DNA of 64,000 bases from Mesorhizobium terrae (lineage in GTDB: Bacteria > Pseudomonadota > Alphaproteobacteria > Rhizobiales > Rhizobiaceae). Position 1 is the first letter of the stretch. The number at the start of each line of letters is the position of its first letter. The DNA is taken from contig NZ_CP044218.1 in NCBI RefSeq assembly GCF_008727715.1, forward strand, positions 5,253,501-5,317,500. The letters are read 5' to 3'. Positions 36,729-45,142 of this stretch are shown here, in pieces. The notes under the pieces were generated by a model that saw nothing but the letters and a program-made list of their open reading frames with translations, was not told the DNA's origin and made no database searches. Made by a program: the position numbers and the translations under genes.

Positions 36729-37319
36729 ATGTTGAAGAAGCAGCTTTCGCTGGCCGTGTCCGCACTGATCGTGCTCGGTACCGCCTCCGAAACCGTGGCC
36801 GGCGGCCGCGCGATCGAGTGCTACGAGCCGTACAGGACGCAGCCGGTCTACGACACTGTCTACGGCGAGGTCCAGGTCAGCCCCGGCTACAGCCGCGTGG
36901 TGCGGACGCCCGCCATCTATGGAACCCGCCAGCGCGAAGTGATGATCCGCCCCGCGCGCGTCACCTACGAAGTGGTGCCGGCCGTGGTTGAGACCCGCTA
37001 CCGCACCGTCCAGGTCTCCGACGGCGGTTATGGCTGGGAATGGCGCGTCATCAACGGCCGCCGGGTGCTGTGCAAGGTCCAATACAAGCCGCGCTACGAG
37101 CAAGTGGCCGAAAGGGTCGTCGTCCAGCCGGAGGCCCGCCGCCGCGTCGTCATCCCCGCCGAATATGGCTACCAGACCGAACAGGTGGTGGTGCAGGAGG
37201 AAACCCAGCGCGTGCTGGAAGTGCCGCCGACCTACCAGCGCGTCGCGCGCAGGGTGATGGTCTCCGAAGGCGAGGCCGGCTGGCGCCGGGTGCACATTCG
37301 CAACCACTGCCAGTACTGA
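36729..37319 (+). CDS. Secreted protein made of two copies of a Val/Arg/Tyr-rich module
   Basis: A 196-residue exported protein with a signal peptide ending near residue 24 (TVA-GGRA). The mature part consists of two related halves. Each has PA-x-YG near its centre, a stretch of alternating Val/Arg/Glu/Gln (beta-strand-like), and an end of the form V.VS.G..GW.WRV or GW.RVH: about residues 56-106 and 135-190. Four Cys may form disulfides. AAAGGGG precedes the ATG. I do not recognise the family; an envelope or surface structural role is a guess. A 6-bp-arm palindrome (36642-36659) lies upstream. Confidence 0.7.
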   Translation: MLKKQLSLAVSALIVLGTASETVAGGRAIECYEPYRTQPVYDTVYGEVQVSPGYSRVVRTPAIYGTRQREVMIRPARVTYEVVPAVVETRYRTVQVSDGGYGWEWRVINGRRVLCKVQYKPRYEQVAERVVVQPEARRRVVIPAEYGYQTEQVVVQEETQRVLEVPPTYQRVARRVMVSEGEAGWRRVHIRNHCQY

Positions 37320-37343
37320 GCGGTTTTGTCATAGAGATGGAAG

Positions 37344-37369
37344 AGCCGGGTCGCTGACCCGGCTTTTTT
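37344..37369 (+). terminator. Terminator of the two-module secreted protein gene
   Basis: The stem AGCCGGG / CCCGGCT with a 7-base loop and TTTTTT follows 25 bases after the stop codon. Confidence 0.85.
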
Positions 37370-37469
37370 CCGTTGGCGGCTTTCGTCCTGGCGGTCGCAG
37401 GTCTTGCAGGAAGATCTTCGCAGGCGGGAGCATCATTCAATGTCCGCGCCGCCCCAATACTACCCGCGA

Positions 37470-38231
37470 CTACGCGATCTTGCGGCGATAGGTGGCCATG
37501 GCGAAAGCGTAGGCGACGACGAGGATGCCGATACACCAGGCTAGTGCAACCCAGATGTCGGCGCCGACCGGTTGCCCGGCGAACAGGCCGCGAATGGCGT
37601 TGACGATAGCCGTCACCGGCTGGTTCTCGGCGAAGGCGCGCACCGGGCCGGGCATCGTGTGTGTCGGCACGAAGGCCGAACTCAGCATCGGCAGGAAGAT
37701 GAGTGGGTAGGAAAACCCGGTGGCGCCGTCGATGGATTTTGCCGAGAGACCGGCGATCACCGCGACCCAGGTCAGCGCCAGGGTGAACAGGATCAGGATG
37801 CCGGCGACGCCAAGCCATGCCGCTACGCCCGCTCCCGAGCGGAAACCCATGATGAGAGCGACCAGTAGGACGACGCCAAGCGAGATCAGATTGGCGACCA
37901 GCGAGGTCAGCACATGCGCCCACAGCACCGACGAACGGGCGATCGGCATCGACTGGAACCGCTCGAAGATGCCGCTTTTCATGTCCACGAAGAGCCGAAA
38001 CGCGGTGTAGGCGATGCCCGAGGCGATAGTGATGAGCAGGATGCCGGGCAACTGGTAGTTCACATAGGAAGCCGCCCCGGTATTGATGGCGCCGCCGAAG
38101 ACGTAGACGAACAACAGCATGAAGGCGACCGGCATGATCGTGGTCGTGATGATGGTGTCGGGGCTGCGGGCGATGTGGCGTAGCGAGCGTCCCAAGAGGA
38201 CGGCAGTATCGCCGAAAAAGTGCGTGGTCAT
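37470..38231 (-). CDS. ABC-2-type exporter permease (DrrB-like)
   Basis: A 253-residue permease with six predicted membrane helices of the ABC-2 drug/antibiotic exporter class. The DrrB-like segments are LLGRSLRHIARSPDTIITTTIMPVAFMLLFVYVFGG, YVNYQLPGI, FERFQSMPIARSSVLWAH and a carboxy-terminal NQPVTAIVNAIRGLF. The gene follows the ATPase gene by nine bases. The substrate is unknown; a lipophilic toxin or drug is likely from the family. Last gene of the PadR-controlled operon. Confidence 0.9.
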   Translation of the reverse strand: MTTHFFGDTAVLLGRSLRHIARSPDTIITTTIMPVAFMLLFVYVFGGAINTGAASYVNYQLPGILLITIASGIAYTAFRLFVDMKSGIFERFQSMPIARSSVLWAHVLTSLVANLISLGVVLLVALIMGFRSGAGVAAWLGVAGILILFTLALTWVAVIAGLSAKSIDGATGFSYPLIFLPMLSSAFVPTHTMPGPVRAFAENQPVTAIVNAIRGLFAGQPVGADIWVALAWCIGILVVAYAFAMATYRRKIA

Positions 38232-38240
38232 CGTCGTTCC

Positions 38241-39050
38241 TCAGTTATCCCTGCGGCTGTTGGCCGCCGCGTTGTCATTGCCGGCGGCATCGTCGTTGCC
38301 GATAACGGCAAGGAAGACCTCCTCCAGCGTCGGCTGTTTCTCGACATATTCGATCGTGGTGGCCGGCAGCAGCTGCTTGAGCTCGGCCAGCGTGCCGTTC
38401 ACGATGATCCGGCCCTTGTGCAGGATGGCGATGCGGTCGGCGAGCTGTTCGGCCTCATCCAGATACTGCGTCGTCAAAAGCACCGTTGTGCCCTGCGATG
38501 CGAGTTCCCTGACCGCCTGCCACACTTCGAGGCGCGCCTGCGGATCGAGCCCGGTCGTCGGCTCGTCGAGGAAGATCACCGGCGGGTTGCCGATGAGGCT
38601 CATGGCGATGTCGAGGCGCCGGCGCATGCCGCCGGAATAGGTCGACACTTTGCGCGCCGCCGCCTCGGTCAGCGAAAAACGCTGGAGCAGGTCGTCGGCG
38701 ACCTTGTCCGGATCGTCGAGGTGCCGCAGCCGGGCGACCAGGATGAGGTTCTCGCGCCCGCTGAGGATTTCATCGACGGCCGCGAACTGGCCGGTGAGAC
38801 TGACGGTCTCCCGCACGCTCTGCGCCTGCGTGGCGACATCGAAGCCGTTGACGCTGCCCGCGCCGGCGTCGGCCTTGATAAGCGTGGACAGTATCTTGAC
38901 CACCGTGGTCTTGCCTGCCCCGTTCGAGCCGAGCAGGGCAAAGATGCTGCCCCGCGCCACGTCGAAGTCGACGCCGCGCAGCACATGCAGTGCCTCGTAC
39001 GACTTCTCCAGGCCCCGCACGCGGATCGCCTGTGCCTGATGAGCCATCAT
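38241..39050 (-). CDS. ABC exporter ATPase (DrrA-like)
   Basis: A 269-residue ATPase of the DrrA/daunorubicin-resistance type. It has Walker A GSNGAGKTT, a Q-loop in SLTGQFAAVDEILSGRENL (DrrA-like), signature STYSGGMRRRLDIAMSL, Walker B VIFLDEPTTGLDPQAR and LTTQYLDEAEQLADRI. A carboxy-terminal DUF4162-like part ends in an Asn/Ala/Asp-rich tail. It starts with two Met codons and overlaps the DUF1048 gene by four bases (ATGA), so the two are translationally coupled. Confidence 0.93.
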   Translation of the reverse strand: MMAHQAQAIRVRGLEKSYEALHVLRGVDFDVARGSIFALLGSNGAGKTTVVKILSTLIKADAGAGSVNGFDVATQAQSVRETVSLTGQFAAVDEILSGRENLILVARLRHLDDPDKVADDLLQRFSLTEAAARKVSTYSGGMRRRLDIAMSLIGNPPVIFLDEPTTGLDPQARLEVWQAVRELASQGTTVLLTTQYLDEAEQLADRIAILHKGRIIVNGTLAELKQLLPATTIEYVEKQPTLEEVFLAVIGNDDAAGNDNAAANSRRDN

Positions 39051-39424
39051 TGAACAGCCCCTTCCGGTTTTCCAGCAACGCGATCGATGGTGTCGATCAG
39101 CCGCTTCCGCTCCTTGTTGATCCAGCGGCCATCCGCGTAATTCTCGAGAAACGTCTCGACGAATTCCACCGGGTCTTCGCCGACGATCGCGCGGATCGGG
39201 GTTCCGATCGCGGCACTTTGCTCGAAGAGATCGATGAGATCCTCCGTCATCTTCACCAGCACATCCCCTTTCGTAATCCCGCCGAAATACATCAGGTACC
39301 GGTCGATCGCCTCGACCGCCTCGCGGTAATTGGCGGGAAGCTGTTGCGTGCGCGCCTTGTATTGGCGGTATCGCTTCTTTTCTTCGAGCGACCCCGCGAT
39401 CAGTTCGAGCCATCCTTTGGCCAT
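39047..39424 (-). CDS. DUF1048-family protein
   Basis: A 125-residue, helix-rich, charged protein of the DUF1048 family (AKGWLELIAGSLEEKKRYRQYKARTQQLP...AIDRYLMYF). Its function is unknown. Such genes often sit between a PadR regulator and an ABC exporter, as here, so a role in sensing or regulating the exporter is plausible but unproved. It starts two bases after the PadR gene stop and overlaps the ATPase gene. Confidence 0.8.
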   Translation of the reverse strand: MAKGWLELIAGSLEEKKRYRQYKARTQQLPANYREAVEAIDRYLMYFGGITKGDVLVKMTEDLIDLFEQSAAIGTPIRAIVGEDPVEFVETFLENYADGRWINKERKRLIDTIDRVAGKPEGAVQ

Positions 39425-39426
39425 GT

Positions 39427-39756
39427 CTATTTCCTTTCCGTGTTGAGCTGTTCGAGCCGTTCGGTGAGGAAGCCCCAGGTCCTCCAGAATTCGTCGAGAT
39501 AGTCCCGCCCCTGCGCGTTGAGGGTGTAGACCTTGCGTGGCGGGCCCTTCTCCGAGGGGACCTTTTCCACATCGACGAGGCCGCGCTGCTCGATCCTGAC
39601 GAGCAGCGCGTAGACGGTGCCTTCGGCGATGTCGGTGAAACCCTGCTCGCGCAGCCGCGCCGTGATCTCGTAGCCATACGCGGCCTGCATCGACAGGATC
39701 GCGAGAACGATACCCTCCAGCGTGCCCTTGAGCATTTCCGTCATCTGCTTGCCCAT
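39427..39756 (-). CDS. PadR-family transcriptional regulator
   Basis: A 109-residue PadR-family winged-helix repressor: MLKGTLEGIVLAILSMQAAYGYEITARLREQGF, then AEGTVYALLVRIEQRGLVDVE and KGPPRKVYTLNAQGRDYLDEFW. Short PadR-s2 proteins without a long carboxy domain commonly repress adjacent exporter genes and release DNA when they bind the drug. It is the first gene of the operon. A palindrome overlapping a TTGACA hexamer lies just upstream. Confidence 0.92.
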   Translation of the reverse strand: MGKQMTEMLKGTLEGIVLAILSMQAAYGYEITARLREQGFTDIAEGTVYALLVRIEQRGLVDVEKVPSEKGPPRKVYTLNAQGRDYLDEFWRTWGFLTERLEQLNTERK

Positions 39757-39773
39757 GCGCCTCTTTCCTACCT

Positions 39774-39803
39774 ACTAAGCGTTACTGACTACTGGTACTT
39801 AGT
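39774..39803 (-). promoter_or_regulatory. Palindromic operator and promoter of the PadR operon
   Basis: The arms ACTAAG (39774-39779) and CTTAGT (39798-39803) are a perfect inverted pair with an 18-base centre, itself containing GTTAC...GGTAC. On the minus strand TTGACA begins at 39808 and overlaps the outer arm, with the -10 zone inside the palindrome. This is a classical layout for autorepression. The 230 bases beyond (39804-40033) contain no supported gene. Confidence 0.6.
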
Positions 39804-40033
39804 GTCAATGAATAGCAATGTCAACGGGACAAAATTCGTCCGCGGGGCGGCGCGTGGTCAGGCCGGCCGCCAACGGGTTGCGCCATGGCTGGCGCAGCGA
39901 CCGCACGGCCGGCGCATGCGGCTGCGCGCCGCCCCCAGAGGACCAGCGTTCACAGATTCGATTTCAGGATTTGGGTTGGCGGTGCCGCGCAGGCGCCGCC
40001 TACGCGGCGATCGACACGCCCCCGGCGTGCACG

Positions 40034-41137
40034 TTACGCCAATTCGGCGCGCAGCCAGCGCTTGAGCCCGGCAATGTCGCCGTCGTCAACCGACCGCGCC
40101 ACCCGCCGCCCGACGGCGGCGCCGAATTTGTAGCCGTGGCCGGAACAGGGCGAGACGATCAGGCAATGGCCCTTTTCGCGGGCCAGGAACTTTTCATCGG
40201 CGGTGAAGGTGTAGGCGCAGGTCACCACCTCGGTGACGCGATACTCGTCGATGCGGGCGATGGGCGGCGAAAACAGGTCGCGGATCTGCTCGCCCTCTCC
40301 CGGCACCGGCACGCGGTTCCAGTCGGCGTCGCTCGTCGGCACCTTGTGCAGGCCGGAGCCGAACTTCATGCCGGTGCCGCGTGTCGGCGGGATCATGTAG
40401 CCGTCGGTCTTGCCGCCGATATCGAGGATGACCGGAGCGGCCTCCCAGGCGGCCTTCAGGTCCGCCGGCGGATCGACATAAGCGAGCGCGGTGCGATAGG
40501 TCTTGAGTTCGGTGCCGAGCTCGGGAAACAGTTTCAGCACCCAGGCGCCGGCGGTGACCACCACCCGGCCGGCATGCAGGGTTTCGCCACTGGCAAGCGT
40601 GACCCGGCCGGCCTCGGCATCGACCGCCGTCACCTTGCAGTTCTCGCGCACGTCGGCGCCATGGGAGCGCAGCCACCGGGCCAGCCCCGCCGCGATCCTG
40701 CGGCAATGCAGTGCGCCGCCGTCCGGCGAGAAATAGGCGTAGCGGAAGGTGCCGGCCTCAAGGAACGGCCAGCGCTTGACCGCGGCCGCCGGGTCCATGA
40801 GCTCGATCGGCCAGCCGCCCGCCTCCATGCCTTCCCGGTATTCCTCGGCCTCGTCGCCCGGCTCGCGCGACACACACAGGAAACCGCGCTGGTCGAGATG
40901 GTTCTCGCCAAGATCGCTCCACAACTCCTCCCACACCGCATAGGCCTCGCTGATCAGCTGGCCATAGCCGGTGCCGGCACGATAGGCGCGGCGGATGATG
41001 CGGTGATGATCGCCGGAGGCGGCGAGCGGATTGGGGATCGGCCCCTGCTCCAGAATGGTTACGCCGTAGCCCGCCTTGATCAGCGACCAGGCCGTGGAGA
41101 GACCGGCAATACCGGCGCCGACGACGATGACATTCAT
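40034..41137 (-). CDS. FAD-dependent oxidoreductase, sarcosine-oxidase-like
   Basis: A 367-residue flavoenzyme of the D-amino-acid oxidase/monomeric sarcosine oxidase group. The amino-terminal Rossmann motif is VIVVGAGIAGLSTAWSLIKAGYGVTILEQG. The carboxy end has SPCSGHGYKFGAAVG, where C331 matches the cysteine that binds FAD covalently in monomeric sarcosine oxidase. HHRIIRRAY matches the substrate-side loop. The likely reaction is oxidative demethylation or deamination of an N-methyl or cyclic amino acid; the substrate is unknown. The start codon faces the divergent barstar gene, about 60 bases away. Confidence 0.88.
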   Translation of the reverse strand: MNVIVVGAGIAGLSTAWSLIKAGYGVTILEQGPIPNPLAASGDHHRIIRRAYRAGTGYGQLISEAYAVWEELWSDLGENHLDQRGFLCVSREPGDEAEEYREGMEAGGWPIELMDPAAAVKRWPFLEAGTFRYAYFSPDGGALHCRRIAAGLARWLRSHGADVRENCKVTAVDAEAGRVTLASGETLHAGRVVVTAGAWVLKLFPELGTELKTYRTALAYVDPPADLKAAWEAAPVILDIGGKTDGYMIPPTRGTGMKFGSGLHKVPTSDADWNRVPVPGEGEQIRDLFSPPIARIDEYRVTEVVTCAYTFTADEKFLAREKGHCLIVSPCSGHGYKFGAAVGRRVARSVDDGDIAGLKRWLRAELA

Positions 41138-41196
41138 GTTGGCACGTGCCCCCTTGTGCGGGAAAGTCTGATCATTTCGCCACTCAGGAGCATGTC

Positions 41197-41535
41197 TTGC
41201 AACATCGCCTCGTCCGCGTCGACTGTTCGCAGATCAATGACACCGCCGATCTGCATGATCGTTTCGCGCAAACCTTTGGCTTTCCGGCTTTTTACGGCCG
41301 CAATTGGGATGCCTGGATCGATTGCATGTCGCATCTGGACGAACCCGGCGCTGGCCTTTCCGCCATCCATGTGGAAGAAGGCGGCATCGTCGTCATTCAT
41401 TTGAGCGAGGCCGAGGCGCTGAAACGCCGACGGCCGGATTTGCTCGCGGCACTCTGCGAAAGTGCGGCCTTCGTGAACTGGCGACGCATCGAGGCGGGTG
41501 CCGCCGCCATCCTGAGCCTTTCCTTCGCAGCCTGA
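41197..41535 (+). CDS. Barstar-family protein
   Basis: A 112-residue barstar-like protein. It shows VRVDCSQINDTADLHDRFAQTFGFPAFYGRNWDAWIDCM, the core of the barnase-binding helix and loop, then IHLSEAEALKRRRPDLLAALCESAAFVNWR. I chose the TTG at 41197 because AGGAG lies six bases before it; an in-frame GTG at 41146 would give a longer, unsupported start. No barnase-like RNase gene lies nearby, so it is an orphan inhibitor. It ends 10 bases before the P450 gene, suggesting cotranscription. Confidence 0.8.
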   Translation: MQHRLVRVDCSQINDTADLHDRFAQTFGFPAFYGRNWDAWIDCMSHLDEPGAGLSAIHVEEGGIVVIHLSEAEALKRRRPDLLAALCESAAFVNWRRIEAGAAAILSLSFAA

Positions 41536-41545
41536 GACCCGACAT

Positions 41546-42793
41546 ATGCCGAGCAAGCCAGCCTATCTCTCCTTCGACCCCGCCACCCGGCATCTGAGCC
41601 TCGACCCGCATGAGCCGGCCTTCGTGCAGAACCCCTATGCGGCCTATGCCTGGCTGCATGCCGAGAGCCCGGCCTTTTTCTGGAAGGAATTCGGCTTCTG
41701 GTGCCTGGGCGGCTACGACACGGTGAACGGCCTGCTGCGCGACCGCCGCTTCGGCCGGCAGAACCCGGCCGGCATTCCCGACAGTCGCGGCCTCGACCAG
41801 GACCGCAGCCACCTCACAGACTTCGACGCCATCGAGGCGAACTCGATGCTGGAGCTGGAACCGCCGGTACACACCAGGCTGCGCACGCTGGTCAACCGCG
41901 CCTTCGTCTCGCGCCAGGTGGAGCGGCTGCGGCCACGCGTCGAGGTACTCGCCAACGAACTGATCGACCGTTTCGAGCCGGGCAAGCCGGTCGACCTTCT
42001 GCCTGCCTATGCCGCGCCGCTGCCGATCACCATCATCGCCGAAATGCTCGGCGTTCCGGTGGAGATGGGGCCGCAGTTGCTCGACTGGTCGCACGATATG
42101 GTGGCCATGTACATGCACGGCCGCACCCGCGAGACCGAGGACAGAGCCAACCGCGCCACGCGCGAATTTTCCGACTTCCTGCGCGGCTATGTCACCGAGC
42201 GGCGCAAGCAGCCGGGCGACGATCTTCTGTCGCTGCTGATCTCGGCGCAGGAGGACGGCCAGAAGCTGAGCGAGGACGAACTGGTCTCCTCGACGATCCT
42301 CCTGCTCAATGCCGGCCACGAGGCGACCGTGCACCAGACCGGCAATGCGGTGCGCTCGATCCTTTCCCAGGGCGGCGACCCGTCTCGCTTCTTCACCTCG
42401 CCCGAAGCGACCGCCGCCACGGTGGAGGAATGCCTGCGTTATGACGCGCCGCTGCACATGTTCACGCGCTACGCCTATCAGGAGATCGAGGTGGTGCCCG
42501 GTGTGACGGTGAAGCCCGGCGAGCAGGTCGGCCTGCTGCTTGGCATGGCCAATCGCGACCCGTCGGCCTTCGCGGAGCCCGACGCCTTCACTCCGGGGCG
42601 CGGCGACCAGAAGAACGTGTCCTTCGGCGCCGGCATCCATTTCTGCATCGGCGCGCCACTGGCGCGGCTGGAATTGCAGGTTTCGCTGAAGACGCTGTTC
42701 GAGCGCCTGCCGACGCTGAGCTTTGCCGAGAAGCCGCAGTTCCGCGACACCTATCACTTCCACGGGCTGGAAAAACTTTCGGTCCAGCGGTGA
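41546..42793 (+). CDS. Cytochrome P450
   Basis: A 415-residue soluble class I bacterial P450. The heme-binding loop is FGAGIHFCIGAPLAR with the axial thiolate C367. The I-helix oxygen-activating motif is LNAGHEAT, the K-helix ExxR is EECLR, and the meander has GEQVGLLLGMANRDPSAF. Sequence style resembles the CYP family used for small lipophilic compounds in rhizobia. The substrate is unknown and no ferredoxin or reductase gene is adjacent. A terminator follows at once. Confidence 0.95.
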   Translation: MPSKPAYLSFDPATRHLSLDPHEPAFVQNPYAAYAWLHAESPAFFWKEFGFWCLGGYDTVNGLLRDRRFGRQNPAGIPDSRGLDQDRSHLTDFDAIEANSMLELEPPVHTRLRTLVNRAFVSRQVERLRPRVEVLANELIDRFEPGKPVDLLPAYAAPLPITIIAEMLGVPVEMGPQLLDWSHDMVAMYMHGRTRETEDRANRATREFSDFLRGYVTERRKQPGDDLLSLLISAQEDGQKLSEDELVSSTILLLNAGHEATVHQTGNAVRSILSQGGDPSRFFTSPEATAATVEECLRYDAPLHMFTRYAYQEIEVVPGVTVKPGEQVGLLLGMANRDPSAFAEPDAFTPGRGDQKNVSFGAGIHFCIGAPLARLELQVSLKTLFERLPTLSFAEKPQFRDTYHFHGLEKLSVQR

Positions 42794-42796
42794 AAG

Positions 42797-42830
42797 AAAA
42801 ACCCGACCCGCATGGCGCGGATCGGGTTTT
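42797..42830. terminator. Bidirectional terminator between P450 and metallophosphoesterase genes
   Basis: The stem AAAACCCGA / TCGGGTTTT with an inner CCCG/CGG pairing has A- and T-rich flanks on both sides. It serves two convergent genes. Confidence 0.85.
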
Positions 42831-42848
42831 GCCAGCGGATCAGACCGC

Positions 42849-43775
42849 TCAGATCTTGAGCGTGCGGCTCTGCTCGCGGCCGAGGCCACGAACCTCGATC
42901 TTGTCTGCATAGACTTCGACCACCGAATAGGCTGTTTCGGCCGGGGTATCGACCATGCCCTTGAAGTTGAGGAAATGCTTGCCCTTGACCTCGCCATAGT
43001 TGCCGGCGTGGTTGTGGCCGTTGAAATAGGCGACGAAATTGTCGAAGCCGGTCAGCAACTCCACGACCCGCTCCGAATCCCACATATTGTGTTCGTTCAC
43101 CGGGAACACCGGGTAGTGGCCCATGACGATCACTTTTTCGCCGGCGAGCTGCGCCTTCTTCATCGTTTCGCCCAGCCAGGCGAACTGTGCATCGCCGAGC
43201 GAGCCGTTCCATGTCTGCGCGTTGACGGCGCCCTTGGCGGTCAACTCCTCCAGCCGCTTGGCGGCGATGTCGCGGCGCGGGTCGTCCTTCGGCGGTGCGA
43301 ACAGGCTGACGTCGTTGCCGTCCAGCACGATGAAACGGTAACCGCCGCCGGTGAAGTCGTAATAGGCCTTCTCCATGCCGACGGTTCGGGTGACGGAGGT
43401 CAGATATTCGGCGGCGATATCGAAATCATGGTTGCCGAGCAGGAAGAAGTGCTCGTGCCTCAGCTTGTCGTAGAGCGGCAGGATATGGTTGTAGCTCTCC
43501 CAATGCCGGTCGATGATGTCGCCAAGCGTGGCGACGAACTGCAGGTCCTCCTTGTTGAAGGCCTCTATCGCCTCGGAAAGCTTCCACAGGCTGTTGGAAT
43601 AATAGCGGTTGAGCTTCAGGTTCGGCACCACCGGCGCGTATTGCGGGTCGGCAACGATGCCGAAGCGGAAAAGCGGGCCGTTCTGCGCGGCGGCCTGGGA
43701 GACGGTGAAGCCCGCGAAGGGCATCAGCAGCGCGGTAGCAGCACCTGCCTGGAGGATGTTGCGGCGGGTCGGCAT
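42849..43775 (-). CDS. Tat-exported calcineurin-type metallophosphoesterase
   Basis: A 308-residue periplasmic phosphoesterase. The Tat signal is PTRRNILQAGAATALLMPF with the twin arginine, then a cut near AAAQ (about residue 31). The metal-binding motifs are all present: ADPQ (variant of DxH), GDIIDR, GNHD, MGHYP and GHNH. DxQ instead of DxH resembles the ADP-ribose/CDP-alcohol phosphohydrolase (ADPRibase-Mn-like) subfamily. The substrate is therefore probably a nucleotide diphosphate compound, though this is only inferred. It is convergent with the P450 gene. Confidence 0.88.
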   Translation of the reverse strand: MPTRRNILQAGAATALLMPFAGFTVSQAAAQNGPLFRFGIVADPQYAPVVPNLKLNRYYSNSLWKLSEAIEAFNKEDLQFVATLGDIIDRHWESYNHILPLYDKLRHEHFFLLGNHDFDIAAEYLTSVTRTVGMEKAYYDFTGGGYRFIVLDGNDVSLFAPPKDDPRRDIAAKRLEELTAKGAVNAQTWNGSLGDAQFAWLGETMKKAQLAGEKVIVMGHYPVFPVNEHNMWDSERVVELLTGFDNFVAYFNGHNHAGNYGEVKGKHFLNFKGMVDTPAETAYSVVEVYADKIEVRGLGREQSRTLKI

Positions 43776-44016
43776 TGGAGCCTCCTTGCTTGTTGAAAAA
43801 ACAGGCTGGGGCTACCGCGCGGCCATGACAGCGCGGTGACGGAGCCGCGCGAATTTCCCGAAACCGGCCTGACGGCGCAGTCCTCGGGCTGCTCCCCCAC
43901 GTTCACAAGCGCTGCGCGAAGTTCCCTGCGCCAGCGTGGCGGTTCCGTGCTATCCTCGCCTTTTCGCAGGCATAGTTTCGCATCGCCGTACGTCTCGATG
44001 AGGGGGAGCGTGCACC

Positions 44017-44829
44017 ATGCGGCAGGACAAATATCTGCTCGGCCGCGGCCCGGCCGAGGAAGCCAGGCTGAAACGGCAGATCGCCAATCTGGCGCCCGAT
44101 TCCGATGCCCAGTTCGAGCGCATCGGCATCAGGCCGGGCGAATGCGTCATCGATCTCGGCTGCGGTCCGGGCGGCGTGCTACATCTGCTCGGCAAGCGGG
44201 TCGGCCCGACCGGACGGGTGCTCGGCCTCGAACGCAGCCCGCATTTCGTCGAGATGGCGCGGCGCTTCGTGGCCGACCATGCATTATCCCAAGTGGAAGT
44301 GCGCGAGGGCGACGCCTACGATACCGGGCTGGAACGCGGCTCCTTCGACGGCGCGCATATGCGGCTGGTGCTGGTCAACGTGCCGGAGCCACAGCGCATC
44401 GTGAACGAAATGGTGGCGCTGGTGCGGCCCGGCGGCTGGATCGCCAGTTTCGAGGCCGATTTCGTCGCCCATTTCTGCGACCCGCCGCTGCCGGCCTGGG
44501 ATCGGCTGCTCAACGCCTACATCGCTTATTCGGCCGCGCAAGGCATCGACCTGTTCGTTGGCCGCCGCACGCACCGCCTGTTCCGCGAAGCTGGCGTCCG
44601 CGACATCCATGTCGACGCCGTCTACCATGTCTATCCGCCCGGTCACGATCGCCGACCGATGCTGCACCAATTCATCACCAATGTGCGCGACAGGATGGTC
44701 GACCAGGGTTTTGTCGCAAGCGACGATCTGGAAAACGACATGGCCGTGCTCGATGCCCATGTGGCCAATCCGGACGTGCTGGTGACCTCGCACACCTTCT
44801 TCAGGCTGTCCGGGCGGGTGCCGGGATAG
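44017..44829 (+). CDS. SAM-dependent class I methyltransferase
   Basis: A 270-residue methyltransferase of the UbiE/Methyltransf_11 type. SAM-binding motif I is VIDLGCGPGGVLHLLG, the acidic loop is LGLERS, and VREGDAYDTG and LVRPGGW are motifs II/III. The carboxy-terminal 100 residues form a cap. The substrate is unknown. Its last 105 bases have a diverged duplicate at 46188-46292, beyond the EamA transporter gene. Confidence 0.88.
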   Translation: MRQDKYLLGRGPAEEARLKRQIANLAPDSDAQFERIGIRPGECVIDLGCGPGGVLHLLGKRVGPTGRVLGLERSPHFVEMARRFVADHALSQVEVREGDAYDTGLERGSFDGAHMRLVLVNVPEPQRIVNEMVALVRPGGWIASFEADFVAHFCDPPLPAWDRLLNAYIAYSAAQGIDLFVGRRTHRLFREAGVRDIHVDAVYHVYPPGHDRRPMLHQFITNVRDRMVDQGFVASDDLENDMAVLDAHVANPDVLVTSHTFFRLSGRVPG

Positions 44830-45142
44830 GTGCAGCGATCGGCATCTCGACAAGTGCCGGCAAGTGGCTTGTGGCCTGCTCCGGCGCCAGCACGGCAATC
44901 GTCATCGCAGCCCCTCTGCTCCCAGCCTAGGCTGCACGGATCGCGCGACGGCGACCTCGATGTTCGCCCGCGGCGCGATGTGGTATAAGCAAAAGGCAAT
45001 CAGCGACCAACGGATGTTCAAGGTCAGCTAACCGGTGAGCAGTCGTCCTCAGAGAAGGCCTTCCTACGATCGGTGCGACGACGACGCATAGTCGTCGGCA
45101 TTCCCGCATCGCCGTCGTTTCAACCTTCTCATGAGGGCTACC
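44830..45142. other. Gap between methyltransferase and EamA transporter genes
   Basis: About 310 bases. The only open frame worth noting is a 17-codon one (44978-45031, starting MWYKQKAIS), with no supporting ribosome site. No repeat or terminator is evident. The first 15 bases after the methyltransferase stop resemble those after the duplicate stop at 46292. Confidence 0.5.

Noticed and set aside
41146..41196. Longer amino terminus for the barstar protein starting at GTG 41146
   Set aside because: The extra 17 residues show no barstar likeness and lie in the divergent promoter region; AGGAG is placed for the TTG at 41197.
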